NCBI GenBank assembly: GCA_900318335.1
Contig: ONKF01000013.1
Span: 1-64,000 of the forward strand
Direction: 5' to 3'
DNA: 64,000 bases
Source of the DNA: an uncultured Prevotellaceae bacterium
GTDB taxonomy: Bacteria; Bacteroidota; Bacteroidia; Bacteroidales; Muribaculaceae
Shown: piece by piece, positions 43,260-50,897 of the stretch
Position numbering within the stretch: the first letter of the stretch is position 1
How the letters are laid out: each line of letters starts with the position of its first letter
Notes under the pieces: model-generated
The model's input: the letters and a program-made list of their open reading frames with translations, nothing else
What the model was told of the DNA's origin: nothing
Databases searched by the model: none
Program-made: the position numbers and the translations under genes

Positions 43260-44395
43260 CCCTTAAACTGAACGACAGCATCAAGCGAAACCCTAAGACC
43301 TCGGTTTACATCCTGGGCCTCATCGTCGCCATCATCGCTACAGCGATCGAGACCATCAGGCTGAGGTATGCCAACTACCTTGTATATACCGACTCGACCC
43401 TGAGCTTCTGGACAGGAGTTAATCCCTACACGATGGACTTTGTGGAGGCTCACGGACGTTATTTCCTCTACACACCGGTCTTCTCGGTGCTCTACTGGCC
43501 CATTGCCATGTTGCCCAATTGGCTGGGACCGTTTGTCTGGAATCTGGGTAACTACTCATTGTTTGCCTTGTCGATATTCACCCTGCCCAAGCGCTATGAT
43601 GCCTACAAGGTGAAGATCTTCCTATTCCTGCTGCTGGTGCTCGAGCAGAGCGTTTTCCCGTTCCAGTATAACATTGTCGTGGCCTACATCTTCCTGTTCT
43701 CGTTCAGCCTGCTGGAACGTGGCAAGGGGTTATGGGCCGTGTTGCTGATTATGATATCGGCTACTACCAAGGTGTATGGTATCGTGGAGTTACTGATCCT
43801 GTTTTGCTATCCCAAGCCTTTCCGACGCCTCGGTCTTGCGGCACTCATTGGTATCCTGTTGCTCCTCTCACCGGCAATCAAGGTAGGCATCGACGGTCTC
43901 ATCCCCTGCTATATGAACTGGTGGAACATGCTGTCACAACACCAGAGCAGCGACACCTTTGCGTCACTGCTCTATGCCTATCCGTTAAGATACATCCTTG
44001 ACCAATACCGCATTGTGCAGATTGTGACTATAGGCCTGATCATCGCCTTGTTCTTTGTGAAACGCAACCGTTGGCACGAGTTTGAATTCCGCGCCACAAC
44101 TCTCGGTGTCCTCATGGGTTGGATCATCGTGTTTGGCGACTCATCTGAGGTTCACACCTATCTCATTGCCCTGTCGGGTTACATGCTGTGGTACTATCTG
44201 CAAGAGCATCACACCGTGTTGGACAAAGTATTGTTCTGGGCTCTGATCGTATTCTTCGGCATCATACCCACCGATGTACTGGTGCCGTCCAGAGTTCACA
44301 ACTTCCTGAACGGCACCTTATACATAAATGTATATCTCTACACCATCGTGTGGTGCAAGATGGTATGGTCAATGATTAGCGGACGAAATTCTTAA
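43256..44395 (+). CDS. Multi-pass glycosyltransferase (GT87/DUF2029-like)
   Basis: 379 residues with about ten membrane helices. The first periplasmic loop has YTDSTLSFWTGVNPYTMDF and YFLYTPVFSVLYWPIA, with the Asp typical of GT-C enzymes that use polyprenyl-phosphate sugars. This matches the DUF2029/GT87 group. It would transfer a sugar outside the membrane, possibly one loaded by the GT2 protein at 38769. It is translationally coupled to the deacetylase gene (ATGA overlap) and overlaps the convergent GH53 gene by 20 nt at its 3' end. Confidence 0.82.
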   Translation: MTLKLNDSIKRNPKTSVYILGLIVAIIATAIETIRLRYANYLVYTDSTLSFWTGVNPYTMDFVEAHGRYFLYTPVFSVLYWPIAMLPNWLGPFVWNLGNYSLFALSIFTLPKRYDAYKVKIFLFLLLVLEQSVFPFQYNIVVAYIFLFSFSLLERGKGLWAVLLIMISATTKVYGIVELLILFCYPKPFRRLGLAALIGILLLLSPAIKVGIDGLIPCYMNWWNMLSQHQSSDTFASLLYAYPLRYILDQYRIVQIVTIGLIIALFFVKRNRWHEFEFRATTLGVLMGWIIVFGDSSEVHTYLIALSGYMLWYYLQEHHTVLDKVLFWALIVFFGIIPTDVLVPSRVHNFLNGTLYINVYLYTIVWCKMVWSMISGRNS

Positions 44396-45734
44396 GCTCG
44401 TAGAGGGCGGGGGTTGCCTTGCCCGTCTCGTGGTCCCACAATCCGGCGTTGTACCAAGCATCGTTGACGTGCAGGGTGCTCCACATCGAGCCACCCAGGC
44501 CATACTCATTGGCCTCGGGGAACCACCAGAACAATCCCTTGACCTTAACATAAGACTTGAGGCGCCCAACCAGGTCGGCAGTGAACTGCCGTTGTCCCTC
44601 ATAGGTAAGGGGCCAGGTTGACGAGAAGTCCATGTCTCCCACCTTGTAGTGATAGCTGTAGCCCGTCTCAACAATCATGATGTCCTTGTCCTGATAGTAA
44701 TTGGTCAGGTTGTTGAGTGCATTGGCCAGCACCGACAAGGCCCCATGGTAGTAGGGATAATAGCTCAAACCAATAATGTCATAGTCCACCTGCTTGTCAC
44801 GCATCTGGTTGTAGAAGTTGAGCATGATGCTTACCTTGGCGGCACGCTCGGTGTGCAGGATAATCTTGGCACGCGGGCACTGCTCACGGCAAGCACGGCC
44901 TGCTGCTTTAAGCAGATTGGTGAAGCGTTCCCAATTGGCCTCGTCACCGCTGTAGCACTTCTTGAGTTGGGCTGTCGGGGTACCCACGGGTCCCCACAAC
45001 ATGCCGTAACTGATCTCGTTACCAGTCTGGATATAGTCGGGCGTTGCGCCAGCTGCCTTGAGTTCAATCAGGCAGTCACGGGTGTACTCATAGATGCGCT
45101 GGGTCAATGCATCATCATCCAGGTCAGCCCATGCCGCAGGCGTGTACTGCTTGACAGGGTCGGCCCAACTGTCACTGTAGTGGAAATCGAGCATGAATTT
45201 CATGCCGGCGGCCTTGATGCGGCGTCCCAGCACCTTGACGGTGTCCAGGTTCTGAATCACGCCCTGACCCTTGTCGGCGGTCGAGGCATTCTCGGGATTG
45301 ACAAACAGGCGCACGCGCGCTGCGTTCCAGCCCTGCTGCTTGAGCCAAGGGATCACATCAGGTATTACCTGTCCATTGATGTCATAGTAATGGGCATTGG
45401 TGATATTGTAGCGCAGGGCCATCTGCTGGTGAGCCTCATACTTGGTCAACATCGAGATGTCTCCACCCACGACAAACTGTACTTCGGGCTCTACCCCGCC
45501 ATTAAGGATAATGTCGATGAGGGCATTCACATCACTGATGCCCACCTCACCGTCACCGTTGACGTCACCGATCTCCTGGACGTTATCGGTAAGAATCATG
45601 TCGATAACGGCATTCACGTCACTGATGGTCACCTCGCCATCACCATTCACGTCGCCCTTGATAGCAGCATTGGCGCTGACGAAACCAAGCGCCAGTGCCA
45701 ATACCAAAAAGATACTTCTATACTGCCTTTTCAT
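44376..45734 (-). CDS. Arabinogalactan endo-beta-1,4-galactanase (GH53) with N-terminal dockerin
   Basis: 452 residues. A signal peptide (MKRQYRSIFLVLALALGFVSANA) is followed at once by two dockerin repeats (GDVNGDGEVTISDVNAVID and GDVNGDGEVGISDVNALID, about 28-82). The GH53 barrel follows: GGDISMLTKYEAHQQ, ARVRLFVNPEN, MLDFHYSDSWADP, the acid/base Glu in QTGNEISYGMLW and the nucleophile Glu in IMIVETGYSYHY. It would cut beta-1,4-galactan side chains of pectin. It lies 23 nt after the amylase gene in the starch cluster, so a galactan enzyme shares starch control. Confidence 0.9.
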   Translation of the reverse strand: MKRQYRSIFLVLALALGFVSANAAIKGDVNGDGEVTISDVNAVIDMILTDNVQEIGDVNGDGEVGISDVNALIDIILNGGVEPEVQFVVGGDISMLTKYEAHQQMALRYNITNAHYYDINGQVIPDVIPWLKQQGWNAARVRLFVNPENASTADKGQGVIQNLDTVKVLGRRIKAAGMKFMLDFHYSDSWADPVKQYTPAAWADLDDDALTQRIYEYTRDCLIELKAAGATPDYIQTGNEISYGMLWGPVGTPTAQLKKCYSGDEANWERFTNLLKAAGRACREQCPRAKIILHTERAAKVSIMLNFYNQMRDKQVDYDIIGLSYYPYYHGALSVLANALNNLTNYYQDKDIMIVETGYSYHYKVGDMDFSSTWPLTYEGQRQFTADLVGRLKSYVKVKGLFWWFPEANEYGLGGSMWSTLHVNDAWYNAGLWDHETGKATPALYELKNFVR

Positions 45735-45757
45735 GGAAGTTGTCTATTCTATAGGAT

Positions 45758-47818
45758 TTAAACAGCATTCAAGATAATGTCGATGACGGCATTCACGTCG
45801 GCGATGCCAACCTCTCCGTCACCATCCACATCACCAGCAAGATCAATCCTACCCGTCAGGACCATGTCGATAATCGCATTCACATCGGCAATATTGACCT
45901 CGCTATCACCATTCACGTCACCATGGACACCATCGAGGTATGGCAGATACTGGTCGGTAACATCCTTCACCTGATACTTGTTGGTCTGGGTGGTCACCTC
46001 AAAGAAAGAGGTCTTGTTGACAAAGGTCACATCCTCGGTCTGGACGTTACTCGGTCCCTGGTTGAAGACGAAGTTCATGTAATAATCCTTGCTCGTAATC
46101 ATGTAAGTCCTGTAATAGAACTTCACGCCGTTAACCACCTTGGTGTCGGTGGTTGCCTGACCGGGCCAATTACCGTTGAACTGCTGGTTAGAGCTGTCCC
46201 AAGTGTAATAGTTGACAACGCTCCAGTTGTTGGGTGCGACTGTCGGGTCCTTGAGGAAGACGGTAATCTCGTAGGGCTCAAACACAGCGTTGTCGATGGT
46301 GTACTTGCGGGTAATCACGCCACTCACGGCACCATTGATGAGAAGACCTGCCTTGAGAACCGCACTCTGGCTGATGGTCACGCTCGCGCCATCGGCCACC
46401 TTGGTGCCATTGGTGGCGGTGGGCTCGCTACCGTCGAGGGTATAGACGAGCTGGGCGCCGTTGGTCTGGCTCACTGCGGTGAGCGTCACATCGAAGGCGG
46501 CATCATACTCGCCACTGGGCTTGCTGGCCCAAGCGGTCTCGGTGGTCTTGCTCAATGCTAAGCGGTAGTTGGGGCCGCTGGCTACCACCACAAAGGTGGA
46601 AGGAATATTATAGGACGTGCTACCCATAGCTGCGACAAGTGTACCACGTGTACCAATTGTGCGCTGAGCGTAATAGTTAGGCGAAGTGCCGGAGCTCAAG
46701 TTGCTCGTCTGGCTCGTGTTGGTGACGCCAGCCAGCTGTCGGGCATAAATCATCTGCTTGATGCTCTCCTTGTATTCAATCCAGTGCTTGAGGAAGATAC
46801 AGGGTGTACCAGGCATGGCGAGGATGTAGGCATTACCGGCCTCGATGTTGTTGCGGATGGGATCCTGCTGCTCGCTGGCACTGCGGTACTCGGTATCGTG
46901 ATTCTCGATAAAGGTGACTGCATAGCGGCGGTAGTTGGTCTCCATGCACAAGCCCTTGTTAGTGCCACCCAGGTTGGTCCAGTTGTTATAGTTGACCGCG
47001 TCGCGGATGGTGTAGCGGAAGGGGAAGTCGAATGCTGCGCTTTGTACCACGCCATCGACCTTGGTGCCATCAATCCAAGCCTTCACGATGCCCAGGTTGC
47101 CATCCCAGTACTCGCCCACCGAAAACTCAGGAGCGGCATAGGCATTGTACATGCCCGTGTACTGAGAAGCATAGCCCTTGACCATATCATAGCGGAAACC
47201 AGCATAACCCAGGTCGTTGAGCAACATCTTGACATAGGCCTTGACGGTCTCCTGCACATTGGTGCTGCGGTGATCCAGGTCACGCATACCGCCCCAGTCC
47301 TCACCGGTGTCATAGTTATTGCTCAGGCTCTTGCCGTTCTGGTTTGCCCAGGTCAGGGTAGCACCACCGTCATCGTCCTTGCAGATGTCGGTGGACTTGA
47401 GCTGATAGGTCACGCCCTTATAGACCTCGGTGGGGAAAGTCACCCAGTCGTTGATGGTCGCGCGGTGGTTGATCACGACATCGGCAATGGTGCCGATGCC
47501 CTTGCTCTTGAAGGTATTGATCATCGAGCGCAGCTGCGACTCGTTACCGAACGAGGAATTATAGTTGGTGAACCAGTACAGGTCATCATAGCCCATCGAA
47601 GTGCTGTTGCTGCACTGGGCGCTTTGGGGCACCCACACGAGTTTGAAGAACTCGGCCAATTCATCGGCCTGAGCCTCGAGTTTGGGCCAGCGGGATTCAT
47701 TGTAGGAATTCCAGTAAAAGCCCTGCAACATCACGCCGTCATACCTTGACGGCCATCCCTGTGCCATCATCATCAATGGCAACAATGCAACCAGTGCTGT
47801 AGTAAAAAACTTTTTCAT
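45758..47818 (-). CDS. Secreted alpha-amylase (GH13) with starch-binding and dockerin modules
   Basis: 686 residues. A signal peptide (MKKFFTTALVALLPLMMMAQ) is followed by a GH13 barrel: IADVVINHRA, AGFRYDMVKG (nucleophile Asp), FSVGEYWDGN (acid/base Glu) and FIENHDTEYR (Asp). After the barrel come a chitobiase-like beta domain (VYTLDGSEPTATNGTKV), a CBM26-like starch-binding module (YTWDSSNQQFNGNWPGQ) and two C-terminal dockerin repeats (GDVNGDSEVNIADVNAIID, GDVDGDGEVGIADVNAVID). It would cut starch outside the cell. An operator and promoter lie upstream, after the susF terminator, so it and GH53 form their own operon. Confidence 0.92.
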   Translation of the reverse strand: MKKFFTTALVALLPLMMMAQGWPSRYDGVMLQGFYWNSYNESRWPKLEAQADELAEFFKLVWVPQSAQCSNSTSMGYDDLYWFTNYNSSFGNESQLRSMINTFKSKGIGTIADVVINHRATINDWVTFPTEVYKGVTYQLKSTDICKDDDGGATLTWANQNGKSLSNNYDTGEDWGGMRDLDHRSTNVQETVKAYVKMLLNDLGYAGFRYDMVKGYASQYTGMYNAYAAPEFSVGEYWDGNLGIVKAWIDGTKVDGVVQSAAFDFPFRYTIRDAVNYNNWTNLGGTNKGLCMETNYRRYAVTFIENHDTEYRSASEQQDPIRNNIEAGNAYILAMPGTPCIFLKHWIEYKESIKQMIYARQLAGVTNTSQTSNLSSGTSPNYYAQRTIGTRGTLVAAMGSTSYNIPSTFVVVASGPNYRLALSKTTETAWASKPSGEYDAAFDVTLTAVSQTNGAQLVYTLDGSEPTATNGTKVADGASVTISQSAVLKAGLLINGAVSGVITRKYTIDNAVFEPYEITVFLKDPTVAPNNWSVVNYYTWDSSNQQFNGNWPGQATTDTKVVNGVKFYYRTYMITSKDYYMNFVFNQGPSNVQTEDVTFVNKTSFFEVTTQTNKYQVKDVTDQYLPYLDGVHGDVNGDSEVNIADVNAIIDMVLTGRIDLAGDVDGDGEVGIADVNAVIDIILNAV

Positions 47819-47851
47819 AGTCAGTATAGTTTTATATGGTTATATTTTCTA

Positions 47852-47931
47852 CAAAATTAGTGCAAGTCGAGCACAAAAACAAATAAACGTTTTTGATTTT
47901 GCCGAGACGAAACCTAATTTATGCAAAAATA
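47852..47931 (-). promoter_or_regulatory. Candidate promoters of the amylase-GH53 operon
   Basis: Two minus-strand -7 boxes are seen, TATTTTTG (47931-47924) and TAATTTTG (47859-47852). The first has a TTG 21 nt upstream (47952-47950). It also lies about 63 nt from the operator centre, the same distance as at susC, so I prefer it. Confidence 0.5.
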
Positions 47932-47987
47932 GCAAATTATCCTCAATTCCAAACTATTGACAGAAAAATCTCAAGAGAAAATCAATA

Positions 47988-48001
47988 TGCAATCGTTTAC
48001 A
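47988..48001. promoter_or_regulatory. LacI-type operator upstream of the amylase-GH53 operon
   Basis: TGCAATCGTTTACA shares its first eight bases with the operators at 27573 and 55817 and keeps the inverted half-sites. It sits between the susF terminator and the amylase promoter. Confidence 0.65.
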
Positions 48002-48035
48002 GGAGTAAAACAGGCTGGCCGTCAAGCAAAAATCA

Positions 48036-48066
48036 GCGGGGACACGCCCTGATGGCATGTCCCCGC
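48036..48066 (-). terminator. Terminator of the susCDEF operon
   Basis: GCGGGGACA (48036-48044) pairs with TGTCCCCGC (48058-48066), and GCC with GGC inside. On the minus strand the hairpin is followed by TGATTTTTG. It lies 28 nt after the susF stop and separates susCDEF from the amylase unit. Confidence 0.75.
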
Positions 48067-48093
48067 CGGGATAGTTATCGCTGTGGCAAGTGT

Positions 48094-49557
48094 TTACTTG
48101 GCAATGAAGTAGTACTCGCCCAGGATGTCGTTGAAGATGACGTCATAGGTACCAGCCTCAACAGGAATGTTGTCACCATTCTGCACACCAATGCCCAAGG
48201 GGAAGGTGGCAGCACCCCAGTTGATGTCCCAGCTACCGTTAGCAGCGAACTTCAACTCGGTGGCGTCATAGGTAGCACCCTTCATGATCCAGTCATGGTT
48301 CTCGTGAGTGGTACTCATGCCGCTCATCAGCGTAGCCTCGGGGCTCCAGCCCTGGTAACCGCCAGGCATACCGATCATGTCGTAGATATTCACTGTGCCA
48401 GTGTACTTCATGATGGTCAGCACATCCTTCTCCATGTCGTAGGTGATCTGGTAGTAACCATCCTCGGGCACGGTGATGTCGCTGCTACCGCCGTCGTTCT
48501 TGACAAATATGCCATCCTTCTGACCCCACTGCTCGTCCCAGTTGCCGGGAGTGTGGATGAGCTTGAAGCCCTGTCCGGCGGGGAAGTAGCCAACGTAGGT
48601 GTTGATGGAGTAGTTGTCTACCTGAGGATACATGGGAATCAGAGCCACGCCGACATTGCCGGCAGCATTGCCCCACGAACCGTCACCGATGCAGCTACCC
48701 ACGAGATACCACAGGTCGGGAGTACCGAGATCCTTGAGGGGCTCGATTGTGAAGGTACGCTCCATCATGTCGAAAGTCAGACGATACTTATCAGCCTCGA
48801 TGTCAGCGGGAATCTTGAACGAGAATGCCACCTGATCATTGACACCCTCAACAAAGTCACCGCTCATTCCGTTCTCACCATTAACGGCGTAACCGATGAA
48901 GTTGGATGACCAGAAGTCAGCCTCGGCAACGTCCATGGTCTCCTGGGGATAGATCTTGAACCAGTTATCCTCACCAGTAGCGGGAATAATCACGGTGAAC
49001 ACGGGGTTAGCGTAAACGTCGCCACCACCATTGTCCAGCTTGTAAGTGGGATCAAACGGAGTCCAGCCATTGCTGGTACCGATGTAGTAATAAGCGCTCG
49101 AGATCACGGGTGCATCGGGGATGACACTAACAGTGAACTCTTCACTCCAGATGGTTGTAGCGGTCGTGCCGTCGTCCATGACACTCTTCACCTTAGCGGT
49201 GAGGTGACGCACCTCAGGTGCCTGACCATAAGCTGAAATGACATAAGCCAACAGATCATCGGCATTAATCTTACCCTCCTCATCCATAGCAAAGGGGTAA
49301 CCATTCAGATAGATGGTGTACACGGGAGTATAAGCAGGATCGGTGGTTGAAGGTGCAGTGATGTCACACACCTTAACCATCTCAACGGTGTCAGCAATCT
49401 CGGCAAAGTCAATCACGCCAACAGAAGCCACAGAGCCGGAACCGAAGGAAACCACCTCGCCCTGAGGATTGCTCTGGGGCTCAGCCCAGTTCTTGAAATC
49501 CTCGGTACAGCTTGTCAGCATCAAAGCAGCTGCTGCAAAATATAAAAACTTCTTCAT
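48094..49557 (-). CDS. susF: SusF-like outer-membrane starch-binding lipoprotein
   Basis: 487 residues. The lipoprotein signal MKKFLYFAAAALMLTSC gives lipidated Cys17. An N-terminal SusE-type domain (about 18-160) is followed by three repeated starch-binding domains, with SAYYYIGTSNGWTPFD, LWYLVGSCIGDGSWGN and the C-terminal domain YDMIGMPGGYQGWSPE to FNDILGEYYFIAK. SusE and SusF hold starch at the surface but are not enzymes. The last domain is very similar to that of the upstream SusE, so one arose by duplication. It is the last gene before the terminator at 48036. Confidence 0.88.
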   Translation of the reverse strand: MKKFLYFAAAALMLTSCTEDFKNWAEPQSNPQGEVVSFGSGSVASVGVIDFAEIADTVEMVKVCDITAPSTTDPAYTPVYTIYLNGYPFAMDEEGKINADDLLAYVISAYGQAPEVRHLTAKVKSVMDDGTTATTIWSEEFTVSVIPDAPVISSAYYYIGTSNGWTPFDPTYKLDNGGGDVYANPVFTVIIPATGEDNWFKIYPQETMDVAEADFWSSNFIGYAVNGENGMSGDFVEGVNDQVAFSFKIPADIEADKYRLTFDMMERTFTIEPLKDLGTPDLWYLVGSCIGDGSWGNAAGNVGVALIPMYPQVDNYSINTYVGYFPAGQGFKLIHTPGNWDEQWGQKDGIFVKNDGGSSDITVPEDGYYQITYDMEKDVLTIMKYTGTVNIYDMIGMPGGYQGWSPEATLMSGMSTTHENHDWIMKGATYDATELKFAANGSWDINWGAATFPLGIGVQNGDNIPVEAGTYDVIFNDILGEYYFIAK

Positions 49558-49572
49558 TTTTTTATTCTTATG

Positions 49573-49646
49573 GTTTTCAGTCCTCAGCCCTCAGTTTTCA
49601 GTTGCCAGTGGAATCCACATTCAACTGAAAACTGATGACTGAAAAC
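49573..49646. repeat. Inverted repeat between susE and susF (ACTGAAAACTGAT family)
   Basis: The left arm (about 49573-49603) and the right arm (49624-49646) form a long hairpin with a short insertion, the loop including GTGGA/TCCAC. The unit is related to the direct repeat at 29064-29093. In the transcript it would form a stable structure between susE and susF. Confidence 0.55.
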
Positions 49647-49662
49647 TCGATGATTAATTACT

Positions 49663-50856
49663 CTACTGCAACACAAAGTTGTAGGTGCCAAGGATGTCGT
49701 TGAAGTAAACATTGTAGGTACCAGCGGCAACGGGGATATTGGAGCCGTTCTGAGTGCCGACGCCATAGGGGAAGTCGGTAGCACCCCAGTTCACATCCCA
49801 AGCATTGTCGGCAGCAAACTTGAGTTCGGTGCCCTCATAGGTCACGCTCATCAAGTACCAGTCGTGGTTCTCGACACTGGTGCTCATCGGGTTCATCACG
49901 TTATCACCAGTGCTCCAACCCTGATACTCACCAGGCATCGAAATCATCGTGTAAACACCCACAGCGCCCTCGATGCGCTCGATAACGAGCTCGTCGGTTG
50001 CGGTGTTGAGGCGGATGCGATAGTAGCCATCCTCAACGATACCGATGTTGTGGTTGTCACCATCCAGGTCGGCAAGGAAGCTGCCGGGATCCTTCACATT
50101 GGTGAAGTTGAGCTGCTCGTCCCAGCTACCAGGAGTCTTGATGAGCTTGAACTGAACACTGCTGGAGAAGAAGCCAGCGTACTCAATCTCGCCCTGACCA
50201 GTGCGGGAATCATACTCGTTACCCATGATAGGATACATGGGCAACAGACCGCCAACAGCAACGCTACCTGCACCATTGTCCCAATCCTTGGAACCGATGC
50301 CTGCACCAACGAGGTACCAGATCTCAATGGGAGCGTCAGAAAGCTCGATATAGTAGGGATTCACCTCGAGGCTAACCACATTAGAGTAAACCTTCTTGGC
50401 ACCGGGAGTGACAGCCGAGCAGCGAACGTAAACGGTCTGCTTCTCGGGCACTTCGTCCTCACTCCACTGGTAGATCTTCAACAGAGCCTTGTCAAGTTCT
50501 TCGGCAGCGATCTCTCCCTTGCATACCGAGAAAGTCGAACTCATGATAGCATAGTCTGCAGCAGTAAAACCTTCCTCATCAGCATCAGCCTCATCGGTCG
50601 ATACATTCCACTCATTGGTGGGTGACACCTCCAGCTGATACTCCACAGCAGCGGGCCAGCCACCGTAATCGGGCTGTGACCACTCAAAGGGGATGGCTGT
50701 GGACTCAAACAGGTCAACCAGCTTGTTCACGGGATTGTTGAGCGCGAACGTCGTGGGCTGTACCAGCGTGGGATTAGAACCATTGTCATCCTCGCAAGCA
50801 GTGAACATGAGAGCCATGCTCAACAGCATCAGTGATGATAAAAATATCTTTTTCAT
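49663..50856 (-). CDS. susE: SusE-like outer-membrane starch-binding lipoprotein
   Basis: 397 residues from ATG at 50856; the frame opens at 50901 but overlaps susD there. The lipoprotein signal MKKIFLSSLMLLSMALMFTAC has Cys21. A SusE N-terminal domain follows (TTFALNNPVNKLVDL, IPFEWSQPDYGGWPAAVEYQLEVS), then two starch-binding domains, IEIWYLVGAGIGSKDWDN and the C-terminal YTMISMPGEYQGWSTG to FNDILGTYNFVLQ. It helps SusC/D capture starch. It is 41 nt after susD, and a hairpin-forming repeat separates it from susF. Confidence 0.88.
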   Translation of the reverse strand: MKKIFLSSLMLLSMALMFTACEDDNGSNPTLVQPTTFALNNPVNKLVDLFESTAIPFEWSQPDYGGWPAAVEYQLEVSPTNEWNVSTDEADADEEGFTAADYAIMSSTFSVCKGEIAAEELDKALLKIYQWSEDEVPEKQTVYVRCSAVTPGAKKVYSNVVSLEVNPYYIELSDAPIEIWYLVGAGIGSKDWDNGAGSVAVGGLLPMYPIMGNEYDSRTGQGEIEYAGFFSSSVQFKLIKTPGSWDEQLNFTNVKDPGSFLADLDGDNHNIGIVEDGYYRIRLNTATDELVIERIEGAVGVYTMISMPGEYQGWSTGDNVMNPMSTSVENHDWYLMSVTYEGTELKFAADNAWDVNWGATDFPYGVGTQNGSNIPVAAGTYNVYFNDILGTYNFVLQ

Positions 50857-50897
50857 ATTCTTATTGTCAATTATATATAATGTTAGACATTGCTGAA

